Source: Malania oleifera (Eukaryota > Streptophyta > Magnoliopsida > Santalales > Ximeniaceae). From it: a DNA stretch of 64,000 nucleotides. The notes below the pieces were generated by a model. It worked only from the letters and a program-made list of their open reading frames with translations. It was not told the DNA's origin and ran no database searches. Of this stretch, positions 47,199 to 58,192 are shown one piece after another. Within the stretch, counting starts at the first letter, position 1. Each line of letters opens with the position of its first letter. The stretch spans positions 47,476,178 to 47,540,177 of the forward strand of contig NC_080425.1 of NCBI RefSeq assembly GCF_029873635.1. The letters are read 5' to 3'. Both the position numbers and the translations under genes were made by a program.

Positions 47199-48795
47199 TG
47201 GTTGGCTTGCCAAGGCTTGGGTCCTTAACTACTAAAAATAATATTTATAAACCTAACTATCCCAAGTTTTGTAAAAAGTGGGTAAGTCGGGTATTGATCC
47301 ACGGAGACTTGAAGCGCAGTTATTAGACTAATTCCAATTTAGTTTATTATAGCCTTGTTATGAAAAGAAGTAAAAGATGGTATTTTTTCAATGATTGAAA
47401 TGTAACCAACTACTTAAAAGCAATGAAATGAAAACAAGTAAATTTATACTACTAAAAAGCGAGTAAATTTCCATATTACCCTACTCCTAAAAAGCGATGT
47501 TGGAGTCTGAATCAGATGCTGGATGCCATGCCTCTAACTATGCTCCTTCATACTTTGATAGAAGTACTAATCGAAGCGAGCCAAAGTGGGAGAGGGTCGA
47601 TCAAGGGCACAGGGTAGCAAGGGTGCACCAACTATCTGGAGCATGGTCGGGAACCGAAGTATACCCTGTCTTAATGATAACGAACACTTCCATGGTTCCA
47701 TAGCCAACTACTTCCCTCTGACGGATACGTAGAAGTGCTTATCCTTATCTACAATCTTTCATCAAACACGCAGCAAGTAAATGAAAAGCAGTAAATCAAA
47801 AGCAATAAAGGAGAAAAAAGATTATCCCTTTTGTATTCAAAAAATTAATCACTAATGCCAGAAGGTACAAGAGAGTGATTGTGTAATATACACGGATAGT
47901 GCACGAACTTTTCCGGTTGTCACAGGTTGTCGAACACTTCATGCACACACTGAAACAAGAATTGAAAACTATGCTACTCCTAATCTAACTTGGCTCTCAA
48001 TGACATCTTAAGTCTGTCACTAACCTAAGAGAGGCAAAAGAGGAACCCAGAACTTGTGTTCGTAGTGAATATTTATAAGCTCTAGGGTTTACAAGGTTTG
48101 TTCTACAATTTAGGAAGGTTTGTAGAAGATCTCGCACAGTAGATCGTCGCCATCGACCAAGTCGCGCCTCTATCATTCTTGTGTGTGCCCTAATCGAGAC
48201 TTGCAGGAAGTCAGGAATTCCAATCTTCAATGTCTCCGACTTCGTTGTGCCTTAGGCTTTTGATGGCTGAGTTAATGGTCGAGACTTGTAGTATCTTGGT
48301 CTTCTGGAAATCTCAGTATCTTGACATAGTCACCCCAGAAGGTCTCTTGGTCGAACACTTCGTTGAGACTCTCAGTACTTCTAAATTTCAGTTCTATCTC
48401 AGCATCTTGACGTGGTCACCCCAATAGGTCACTTGGTTGAGCACTTGGTCGAACCTTGCAACATTCTGATCACAGCCTGAACCTTGGAGTTTGCAGTAGA
48501 AGACTAAGTCGCCCCTGTGGTTTGCTGGTCGCGCCACATGGTTGAGCATTATCTTCTTATCCATGATTGGAAGCATTTGGAGCTTGGTCAATTGTCTAGA
48601 TTCAAGCTTTGAATCCTCCAAATTCTCCTTAGCTTTTTGTAATGCTTAATTCTATGGTTTTAACTTGTTTTTACCAAAAAGACAAACCAACCTTGCATAG
48701 CTGTGAACAATGATAACTCTGGGTAAGTATATAATAAAATAAGGATAAGCACAGGTAAATGAGGGTCTAAGATTATATATTTTAGGGACTCATCA
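47199..48795 (-). repeat. ATH-2 5' LTR
   Basis: A 1597 bp LTR from TGGTTGGC to GGGACTCATCA. TATTTATA is at 48070-48077, followed in plus orientation by AAGCTCTAGGGTTTACAAGG. U3 (48140-48600) holds repeated CTTGGTCGAAC, GACCAAGTCGCGCC and GGTCGCGCCACATGG motifs. The ORFs in it are chance frames. Confidence 0.92.
48070..48077 (-). promoter_or_regulatory. TATA box of ATH-2 5' LTR
   Basis: TATTTATA (TATAAATA on the minus strand), also present in ATH-1 at 20209-20216, lies just before the U3 motif cluster. Confidence 0.65.
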
Positions 48796-49834
48796 ATCGC
48801 TATAATCATTAAATGATTTGGATGAGGAGCTTTATTCTTCATCATTGTCCCATACCATTAAGCAAGCAACCTATTGGTCACTTGATTCACTATCTGAATT
48901 ACTTGTACTAATATTATTCCATGTAGTGGCCTTCATTGCCTTTTTATTTTTCTTCGTAGAATCTTTCTTAAGTTGTGGACAATCCGGTTTTATGTATCCA
49001 ACTTTCTTACAATAATAACATGTTGGAAGTTCAGCCTCTATTTTCTTCTTACTAATATTTTCTTCTTCCTCTTCATCTAATTTTGAGTTCTGGATTTTTC
49101 TTGTAAATTTGTTCTTCTAAGGATTTTTGCAAGTATTTTGCTTATGAGGGCTACATCATTTACATCTATCACTTCTTCTTTTTCATTACTGGAGCTTTCA
49201 CTCGAGGCTTTAAATGCAATGTATTCCTTGTTTTTAAATTTTTCCCTTCTTTCGTTTATTGTCATCTCATAAGTGAGTAGAGAACCTATTAATTCATCTA
49301 GGGAGGTGTTTTTCAAATTTCTTCATTCAGTTATGCAGTGGCCTTAGGTTCCCAAATCGGTGGAAGTTTTATAAGAATTTTTCGGATCATTTCATAAGTT
49401 GAGTAATTCTTTCCTAAAGCATTGAAGGAGTTTATTATATGGGTGAACCTATTGTACATACTAGTGATGGTTTCATCTGAGTTCATCTTAAAGACCTTAT
49501 ACTCGCTTGTGAGCATGTCGATTCTATTATCTCTAACATCAACTATTCCTTCATAAGTTACCTCTAGTTTATCTCATATTTATTTACCTGATTTACATAC
49601 CATAACCCTATTGAATTTATTTACATCAAGAGCACAATATAACACATTCATAGCACTTGAATTTACTTGCAAAATCTCATGGTCATTGTCGGTCATCTCT
49701 TTTTCCTCTTTAACGTATTTCTTTTTTGTTTATGTTTTTGGTCGGGACAAGGTCGCCATGTGTGACAACTCCAAGAGAGGAGGTCTATGTGAGGATTGAC
49801 CCTCAGCAAAAGGAGCTATGCCTAGGTGTGCCAT
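48796..49834 (-). pseudogene. gag: SIRE-C gag, N-terminal part
   Basis: The start ATG at 49834 (M-A-H-L-G-I-A-P-F) follows the primer site by about 40 bp. The minus strand has the gag core in pieces: 49516-49331 with M-Y-N-R-F-T-H-I-I-N-S-F and L-I-K-L-P-P-I-W, then 49316-49077 with L-I-G-S-L-L-T-Y-E. The first zinc knuckle at 49020-48979 has tyrosine in place of the zinc-binding histidine (C-x2-C-x3-G-Y-x4-C). The acidic Ser-rich stretch is cut by ATH-2 at 48796 and continues at 23198. Several stops are present. Confidence 0.87.
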
Positions 49835-49875
49835 AAAGATCTTTTGATAGCTTCTATTTAAGATTGGCTATAACA

Positions 49876-49890
49876 CGTATTTGATACCAA
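49876..49890 (-). promoter_or_regulatory. SIRE-C primer binding site, decayed
   Basis: The minus strand reads TTGGTATCAAATACG after the LTR end. The first nine bases match the copia site and the rest has changed from CAGAGC. Confidence 0.75.
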
Positions 49891-49891
49891 T

Positions 49892-51018
49892 TGAAAACTA
49901 AGGTGTAGTCCCAAGAGAGGGGGTGAATTGGGTTTTTAAAAGTTTCTTTTAAGTCTTTTTTTAAAAAAAAAAATTTCACAACCTTTAGTAAATTCAACAA
50001 ACACACAAGAGTTGTTTATTTTAATTCTTAATTTGATTAACCCAAAATTCAATATCAACATAATTCAATGACAATCAACCAACCAAACAATCAATTAATC
50101 AACCAATCAAAATACTAATGTATAAGCTGCAGCACTTTGCAATATTTAGCATTTGCAAAAACTCAAAGTAGAGTTTGAACAAGAGAGAATTTTAGAAGAG
50201 TTTTTAATATGAATGCTTGAATGCGGATTGTATTGCTTGGCGTGTAAAAATACTTGGGTTTAGGGAGTATTTATAAAGTTTTAGAAAGTAACTCCTTGTT
50301 TCCCACTTCTCTTGGAGTGTTTCCCAAGTTTTTACAACATTTAAAATTCAAAAACTTATTTTTGGAAATTTTTCATTGCTATTTAAAATTTGAAATTTCC
50401 ACAAGTGAGTCGATTGGTTCAATCGACCAAGCCTATTTTCTTTGGGGTCAGTCAGTTAGGTCAGTCGACTGAGTTCATTATGTCTAAGATGAAAATTAGA
50501 ACTAAAAAGTTCAGTCAGCTGGCCTTGTTGGGTCAATCGGTTGAGCTGTCAAATTTTTCACAATTTTCAATTCTTCAATACTTTGAACCTTTAATTTTTG
50601 AAAAAAAAAAAAAAAAAATCAAATGTGACTTTAAAAATCATTTTCCAGGGTTTTGAAAAATTGGTCTCTAAGTCTATAATGTCCCCTAAAGAACTTCATA
50701 TATCCATATTGATATTGAATGAAGTACATACATGAGACTTCTTAAGATTTTGACATTCTAAGCACTTAAGTTTTCAAGCTTGTCTTTCTTTGACTCCATC
50801 TTATCTTCAAGCTTCAATATATTTTAAGCTTTTAGCAAGTTCTCCTTAATATTCATGCTCTCATGATCTTCAAGCTTTATTAGATCATCTTTGAATCCAT
50901 GCCTTTTGACCTTGTATTCTCATACTTGAGTCCTGAAATATTATCACTGAACCAAATATGTTAAGCTCATCTGATTTGTTATCATCAAAACAAGATTTTA
51001 AGCCTTGTAATGCCAACA
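49892..51018 (-). repeat. SIRE-C 5' LTR
   Basis: 1127 bp from TGAAAACTAAGG to TGCCAACA. It has CCCAAGAGAGGGGGTGAATT (about 49910), TATTTATA (50268-50275) and a motif array of GTCGATTGGTTCAATCGACC and CAGTCGACTGAG type (about 50406-50545). It is shorter than the other SIRE-like LTRs. Confidence 0.88.
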
Positions 51019-51023
51019 ACTCC

Positions 51024-51641
51024 CTTGCTTCCCTTGTGTGCACCCTGGTCAAGACTCAAGGGAAATTAGGAATTCGAATCTTCAGTGTCTTTGACTAAGT
51101 AACACTTCAGGGTCTTGTTGGTCAAGTTGATGGTTGTGACTTGCAGGATCTTGATCTTTTGGAACTCTACATAGTCGCCCTTAAAGGTCTCTTGGTCGAC
51201 CACTTGGTCGATGCTCTCAGTATTTTTTGACTCAGGAGAGTTTAGCATCTTAACTTAGTCGCCTTTCAGGGTCACATGGTCGATGACTTGGTCGACCCTT
51301 GCAGCATTTCGATCTCAGTCTGAACTTCGAAGTCTGCAATGAAAAGCTAGGTTGCCCCTTGTGTTACTGGTCGCACCACTTGGTCAAGTAAAAACTTCCT
51401 TTTCTCTAATGATCTGATGTTTTGGGAGTTTGGTTAAACATCTAAATTTGAGCTTTGTGTACTCCAGATACTCCTTTAGCTTCTCATATGCCTAACTCTT
51501 TGGTTTTAACCTGTATTTCCTAAAAAGACCAACAAACCTTGCATAGCTCCGAACAATGATAACAATGGGTAAATAAGTAATAAAGTAAGGATAAGCAAAG
51601 GAAGATAAGGGTCTAAAATCATGCATTTTAGGGACTCATCA
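51024..51641 (-). repeat. ATH-1 3' LTR, second part
   Basis: This continues 20307 after SIRE-C and its duplicated site, and aligns with 48185-48795. It has CTTGGTCGACC-type motifs (about 51188-51370) and ends GGGACTCATCA. Confidence 0.87.
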
Positions 51642-53560
51642 CAACCCCCCACTTACACTTTGCTAGTCCTCGAGCAAAGCAAAAGCTAAGAAAATTCTAA
51701 AATCTTATCTGCCTCCTCTTTCGTGGGAAACACGATTGCATTTACTATATGTAACAAGACTTTAAAACCCTAGGTTGATCCTAGTGGACAAGTTCTAGTA
51801 TCGTGAGGGTTTCCAGGGTGATACCCACAAACAATATTTCTAGTAGACAATAAATGAAAACACATGCAACACAGGCATACCATTTCACATGCAAGAATAT
51901 CACTTCATTACATATAAGCTTTTTCATACATAACTTTGCTATACACACAACTCCAAAGCAAATAACTCATGCAAGTCTCAACATTATATATCCATCAAGA
52001 ACTGCATTTCCTCACAGGGTTATCGAGCAATTACACTTCAGAGTTAATATAATCATATAAATTCAAGTATAAGTATGTGAAAGCATAAGACATGTGCAAA
52101 GTGCATGACTCATTACACTTAGGATAACCATGAACACCTATAGAATCGTCATCTTGACTCAGCCTCACTGGTATATCCTCAAAAACACTCAAGAAGATGG
52201 GTTCACTCATCATATGTGAGGAGGAGTGTCATGATCAAACATCCCACATATTTTCACGAACAAACTCTAAAGATATGGAGTGAACTAGTTTGAATGGAAT
52301 CTAGCCTATTTGGGAGGTATCAGGTCCTTCACCCTAGCATCTTCTCACCTATTCGCCATATCCAACCAATACCACCCAAAATCAACTTAATCATAGACTA
52401 GGCATGAATACAACAAATGCATTGGTCATCTAAAGACTTTTCATACATGTAGAAATGTGGTGTCATGTCCCTAGCTTGACCATTTTAGATTCATTTGGAG
52501 CATGTATATATATTTCATTTCATTCTTCTGCATCTGTTTCTCTTTTTCTATCTTCTGCTCATTCTTTTCATTTTTCATCCTTTTCATGGTCAGTTAGGAC
52601 AATCATTAAAACTCTGTGTGTCTTCATACCACCAATGGGAATTAAACTCGAATCGGAGTCCATGAACTAAGTCTATCTCTAGGGGTGGCTCAGTCTTCAC
52701 CTCTTAAGTAGGCTTCAAGACCTAGGTTTCTATCTCCTCACTGGATATCACCTCTAGACTAGCAAGTCAAAAATAGAGACTAGTATTCAAAGAATATACA
52801 GAAAAAGGAAAGTTTGACGTCAATAACTCAAGAAATGAACGTTCTCAACAGTACTTCACAGGGTGTCATAGTCGTCATGGGTGTTCTCTTAGTGCTCTCC
52901 AGGAACCCTAAGTGTTACGAATCTCATGTAAGTGGGTTTCTAGCATCCTGAGATACCATGTAAATTCAAGAGTTTATATATCAAGATTAACACAAATGAA
53001 CCACTAGTCAACCTCCATAGAGTTACAAATCCTAGATTAGCCATATAATGAGAAACTAAACATGAGTAACCCACTACATTGTCAATGAGCATAACAGGGT
53101 CATGTTAATGATGGGTCTAAACATGAAATCTCTAGGTTATATACAAGTATGTAAAGGGTATATATCAATGTTAATCAAGGCATAAAATAACAATGTTAAC
53201 TTATTTAAATTTTTGTGTCATTTTGTGCTTAAATTACATTTAAATTTTTGTGTCATTTTGTGCTTAAATTACCATGTAGTGTTTACTTACCCCCTACTCC
53301 CAACTTAGAACTTCAGTGCATGTCCTCACTAAAGTATGGAAAGAAATACCCTACGAATCATTAGACACAGCATGGTACAATTAAGATCAAATGGTGTACC
53401 TGCTTCAAATACATATAATTCCAAACACAACTATGCGTGCAGGAACATACTGAAGCACAAAAGATATATGTGCGTCTAAAGGCACCATGTTTTTCATTGA
53501 TAACAAAAGGCAGTACACTATGGAAGTACATTAGTTATTGCATGTGTGTATCGGTACATA
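51642..53560 (-). other. ATH-1 polypurine tract and 3' internal region
   Basis: CAACCCCCCACTTACAC (51642) is the polypurine tract on the minus strand. The rest resembles the ATH-2 region 27110-28950, for example TCCTCTTTCGTGGGAAACACG at about 51714 and 27171. No coding frame is credible. It includes an exact 35 bp tandem duplication at 53203-53272. The gag, primer site and 5' LTR of ATH-1 are not in the window and may lie to the right. Confidence 0.7.
53203..53272. repeat. Exact 35 bp tandem duplication
   Basis: Copies 53203-53237 and 53238-53272 are identical; the unit starts ATTTAAATTTTTGTGTCA. The ATH-2 homologous region has no such pair, so it arose after the two copies separated. Confidence 0.92.
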
Positions 53561-53586
53561 TATGCTTGTGTAGAAGCGCTTAAATT

Positions 53587-53638
53587 GTACGACTGAACTT
53601 AAATTGAACTAAGTACGACTGAACTTAAATTGAACTAA
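53587..53638. repeat. Exact 26 bp tandem duplication
   Basis: The unit starting GTACGACTGAACTTAAATTG occurs at 53587-53612 and 53613-53638. Confidence 0.92.
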
Positions 53639-55259
53639 CTGTTCCTAGTCGATCGAATGTTTAAAAATATGTTTTTTATTTTTTGTTTTTTTACACTAGA
53701 GATAGATGACATTCAATTTCTGTTTTGCATCCTCTGATAGGAAACTAAAAACATGTGATCTCTATGTTTTATGCAGCAAGTTTAACCATAACAATTCATT
53801 CCTAAAGTAGCCTTCAAGAACCTGACTATCTAGAGACTAACAAGAGCTCAATAACTTGTAATGCGACAGGATGATAAAACAGCCCCTTCCACTATGCAAA
53901 ATACTTCTAGCCGTTTAAATCTTGCTACTCACAAGGGGTTGAAAATATCCCGTATTTTTATAAAAAATATAGAAAAGTTCATCATTGACAAAATTAGCAA
54001 ATCAAATCTCCCTAGGTGACTTCCCCAAACAAACCATAAAGTACCAAGCTTTTGGATCCACTTTACAATCAATAAACATCAAAAACTTAATTTGTCAAGT
54101 GAAGTGTTGATGATCTACCATATGCTCCTAGTTTCACTAAGCATAAAACAACAACAATAACAAGAAGTCTAGGAATGAAATGAAATGAAAACTTATTTAG
54201 CAAATTTGTAGGACGAGGGAAAATATGAAGAAATATTTTCGTTTTTGGTCATTCAAAAAAGTACGAAATAAAATAAAATATTTAGTAAATTAATGGACAA
54301 AAATTTTTTGTTTTGCTCATAATTAAGCTAGATTTTTCTTAAACTTTAAGTTATATTTGAATGATATTTCACAATTTTTAATTATATTTAAATAAAATTT
54401 TGTTCCTAATTATGGTGGGCAAATACAAATAGAATGTTCATTTGACATAACATTCTTAATTATGGTGAGCAAATACAATAAAGAAAATAATTTCCTTCTA
54501 TTTTTTTCCCTTCCCTTCAATAAAATTCTTGATATACTGACTTCTATTGAAACAAAAAAATAGCAAAATCATCCCAGAAACACAATAAATATATATTGTA
54601 AGTTCTAAGTTCTAACCATAGAAATTAACCATATCGAATTCAGACCATACAACTACATCTCACATCTCTCACGTTTTGAATTTAAGACCAATAATATAAA
54701 AGTTTCAATATTGATGAAAATTATTTACCATTGCTTTTAAACTAAATCATACCTCTATATTAAATATTTCTTTTCTAGCCATTTATTACATACGTTAAGC
54801 TTGAAAAGAGATTTTTTTTTTTCTTTTTCAAAACAAAAACAAAAGTCTTTTATTTATGTTATAGGATTAAAATAGAAATGGCTAATATATTAGAAAAATT
54901 AAAATTTAAATAGAATTACTGTATCATTAGAAATAAAAGCAATATATATATATATATATTTTTATTTCTTAAAAAAGAAAACAAACTTTCTTACATCTCA
55001 TTCTGGAAAAATTTTTTAGCCCCTCTGATCATATATTAATCATATCTTATCATATGCATGAATGGAATAAAATAAAATAAAATTTGTCTTTATAATTGTA
55101 TATATTTATCATATAATTTTGTTTATTTCATTCTAGTACCAAACATTGGACTAATATTGATTTAAGCAATGAAATCAATATAGTTAGTGCAAGCACTTAA
55201 AAACGGATAAAAAAAAAAAAAAAACACAAAAACAAATTCTGAACAATCCCAAAAGCATA
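53639..55259. other. AT-rich stretch without recognised content
   Basis: I see no coding frame or familiar repeat. It has A/T runs and a short (TA)n at about 54943-54958. It could be decayed ATH-1 internal sequence, or an intron if the segment at 55260-55640 is a real exon. Confidence 0.4.
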
Positions 55260-55640
55260 CCTTGAAGGCTGGATCCAGTGGTTCATCTCCTCAGCAAAGG
55301 TGACAGACCCAAAGCATTGGCGGCGGCAACGAAGAGATGGAGAGACAGATAGAGAGAAACCAAAGAGGTTGAGGGATGGAGAGATGGCAAAAGAGAGACC
55401 GGAGAGACAAAGAGAGAGGGAGAGATTGAGAGACAGAGAGAGAGACCAGAGAGACGAAGAGAGATGGAGAGATTGAGAGATGGAGAGATAGAGAGAGAGA
55501 TCGGAGAGACGAAGATCGAGAGAGGGAGAGATTGAGAGATGGAGAGACAAAGAGAGAGACTGGAGAGACAAAGATCGAGAGAGGGGGAGATTGAGAGATG
55601 GAGGGAAATGTTAGGTTTGGAGGGAAAGCAATCAGATTGG
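55260..55640 (-). other. GA/CT-rich segment with exon-like end
   Basis: About 280 bp (55335-55610) consist almost wholly of GAGAGA, GGAGAGAC and GAGATTGAGAGATGG repeats, CT-rich on the minus strand. Next to it, the minus strand has an ATG at about 55287 and a donor-like CAAG/GTATGC at about 55263. This resembles a CT-rich leader and a small first exon. The long Leu/Ser-rich frames here are products of the low-complexity repeat and are not called as genes. Confidence 0.4.
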
Positions 55641-55675
55641 GGAATCCGCGTGAGGTTTTTCAATGTCAAAAAAAA

Positions 55676-55744
55676 TAAAAATGTATTAAACACTATTAGT
55701 GATGAATCTTAGATTCATCACTAATAGTGTTTAATACATTTTTA
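55676..55744. repeat. Perfect 34 bp inverted repeat with 1-base centre
   Basis: The arms 55676-55709 and 55711-55744 are exact reverse complements around T55710. The arm contains CACTATTAGTGATGAATCT. It marks the left edge of the palindromic array. Confidence 0.92.
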
Positions 55745-58192
55745 ATTTTTTCTTTAAATAAGGGAAGTATTAGTGACGGTTCTGAAATCCATCACTAATA
55801 AGCGGCCAATAGTGACGAATATACAAATTCATTACTAATAGTTTAAAATAAATTTTTTTATTTTTCTTAAATAAAGGAAATATTAGTGATGATTCTCAAA
55901 TCCATCACTAATAAGGGACTAATAGTGACGAATTTGTATATTCATCACTAATATTCTGAAATAAAATTCTATTTTTTTTAAAATAAGGGAAGTATTAGTT
56001 ACGGATTCGTGAACCGTTACTAATACTTCTTTTATTGAAAAACATAAAAAAAAAAATTTACAATATTAGTGACGAATTTAAAGATTCGTCACTATTAGCC
56101 TCTTAGTAATGACAGATTTGGGAACCATGACAAATACTTCTTTTGTTTAAAAAAATTATTTATTTTACAATATTAGTGACGAATTTGAATATTCATCACT
56201 ATTAGACCCTTATTGGTGACGTATTTGAGAACCGTCACTATTACATCTTTTGTTTTAAAAAAATTTTAAAAAATTATTTCGCAATATTAGTGACGAATTT
56301 AAAGATTCGTCATTATTAACTTTTTATTAGTAACAAATTTGGGAACCGTCACAAATATTTATTTTATTTTTAAAAAAGAAAAAAAAATTATTTTACAATA
56401 TTAGTGACGAATTTGAAGATTCGTCACTATTAGCCCTTTATTAATGACGGATTTGGGAACTGTCACTTATACTTATTTTATTTAAAAAAATAAAAAAAAT
56501 TATTTCACAATATTAGTGACGAATTTGAAGATTTGTCACTATTAGCCCCTTATTAGTGACGAATTTGGGAACTGTTACTCATACTTATTTTATTGTAAAT
56601 AAAATATTTCACAATATTAGTGACGAATTTGAAGATTCGTCACTATTAGTTCCTTATTAGTGACATATTCATGAATCGTCACTAATACTTTTTTTATTTA
56701 AAAAAATAAAAAATTTATTTTACAATATTAGTGACAAATCTTATAATTCGCCACTATTAGCCCCTTATTAGTGACGAATTTGGGAACCATCACTAATATT
56801 TCTTTTATTTTAAAAAAATTATTTCACAATATTAGCGATAGCGATAAATTTGAAAATTCTACACTATTAGATCCTTATTAGTGATGGATTTGGCAACCAC
56901 CATTAATACTTCTTTTATTTAAAAAAAATTAAAAATTTATTTCACAATATTAGTGACGAATTTGAAGATTCGTCACTATTAGCTCCTTGTTAGTAACGGA
57001 TTTGGGAACCGTCATTAATACTTCTTTTATTTTAAAAAAATAAAAAAATTTATTTCACAATATTAGTAACGAATTTGAAGATTCGTCACTATTAGCTCCT
57101 TATTAGTGACGAATTTGAGAACTGACACGAATACTTCTTTTATTTTAAAAAAATTTTAAAAATATTATTTTATAATATTAGTGACGAATTGATTCGTCAC
57201 TATTAGTCCCTTAATAGTGACGAATTTATGAACCGCTACTAATACTTTTTTTATTTAAAAAAAAAAAATTATTTCACAATATTAGTAACGAATTTGAAGA
57301 TTCGTCACTACTAGTCCTTTATTAGTGATGGATTTGGAAACCGTCACTTATACTTTTTTTAGTTAAAAAAATTTAAAAAAATTAGGTCGCAATATTAGTG
57401 ACGAATTTGAAGATTTGTCACTATTAGTCCCTTATTAGTGAAGAAATTGGGAATTATTACTAATACTTATTTTATTTTAAAAAAATTATTTCACAATATT
57501 AGTGATGAATTTGAAGATTCGTCACTATTAGTTCCTTATTAGTGACGGATTCGTGAACCGTCACTAATACTTTTTTTATTTAAAAAAAAGTAAAACAAAA
57601 ATTATTTTACAATATTAGTGACAAATCTTCAAATTCGTCACTATTAGCACCTTATTAGTGACGAATTTGGGAACCGTCACTAATACTTCTTTTATTTTTA
57701 AAAAAATAAAAAAAAAATTCACAATATTAGTGACGAATTTGAAGATTCGTCACTATTAGCTCCTTGTTAGTGACGGATTTGGAACCGTCACTAGTACTAC
57801 TATTATTTAAAAACAAAAAAAAAAATTTATTTTACCATATTAGTAACGAATTTGAAGATTCATCACTATTAGCCTCTTATTAATGATGAATTTGAGAACT
57901 GTCACTTATAATACTTCTTTTATTTAAAAAAAATTAAAAAAAAATATTATTTCACAATATTAGTGACGAATTGATTTGTCAATATTAGTCCCTTATTAGT
58001 GACAAATTTGTGAACTGCCGCTAATACTTTTTTTATTTAAAAAAAAAATTTATTTCACAATATTAATGACGAATTTGAAGATTCCTCACTATTAGCATCT
58101 TATTAGTGATGGATTTAGGAACTATCACTAATACTTATTTAAAAAAAAAAATTTATTTCACAATATTAGTTATGAATTTGAAGATTCGTCAC
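55745..58192. repeat. Tandem array of ~110 bp units, each with two palindromes
   Basis: At least 20 units run from about 56061 to 58192, with a less regular lead-in from 55745. Each unit starts CAATATTAGTGACGAATTTG. It carries palindrome 1 (TAGTGACGAATTTGAAGATT continuing into CGTCACTA), a short CCTTATT spacer, palindrome 2 (TTAGTGACGGATTTGG continuing into AACCGTCACTAATA), then CTTCTTTTATTT and an A-rich tract. Spacing between starts is about 100-120 bp. The motif resembles the subterminal repeats of plant CACTA transposons, but I find no CACTA-type termini. It ends where LTR-X begins. Confidence 0.92.

Larger units (their letters stand above)
23199..48795 (-). mobile_element. ATH-2: Athila-like Ty3/gypsy element carrying SOLO-2 and SIRE-D
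   Basis: The LTRs are 23199-27094 (about 1.6 kb without SOLO-2) and 47199-48795 (1597 bp), beginning TGGTNGGC and ending GGGACTCATCA. The flanks atcac (23194-23198) and atcgc (48796-48800) match at four of five bases. The internal region has a tRNA-Asp-type primer site, a gag, a protease remnant and a polypurine tract, all on the minus strand. Without nested elements it is about 9.1 kb. No reverse transcriptase, RNase H or integrase is found. It lies inside the SIRE-C gag. Confidence 0.9.
20308..51018 (-). mobile_element. SIRE-C: Ty1/copia element, gag only, split by ATH-2
   Basis: The LTR edges TGAAAACTAAGG occur at 20308 and at 49892. The element ends TGCCAACA at 51018, next to actcc (51019-51023), against acttc (20303-20307) on the left: four of five bases match. 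The gag runs on the minus strand from 49834 to 48796 and resumes at 23198 to 22450. Removing ATH-2 leaves about 5.1 kb, with no pol domain visible. The 3' LTR is truncated. Confidence 0.88.

Noticed and set aside
19534-51641. ATH-1 LTR as a solo LTR
   Set aside because: The left flank gtggt does not match the right flank caacc, and a polypurine tract with internal sequence follows, so it is the 3' LTR of a longer element.
55197-55693. Leu/Ser-rich minus-strand frames of 124 and 136 codons
   Set aside because: They are translations of a GA/CT simple repeat and exist in overlapping frames with the same composition.
55745-58192. CRISPR-like array
   Set aside because: The regular repeats are in plant DNA, the spacers are also repeated, and no cas gene or unique spacers exist.
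55676-58192. Complete CACTA transposon
   Set aside because: The repeat motif resembles CACTA subterminal repeats, but I find no CACTA/TAGTG termini or transposase in the window.
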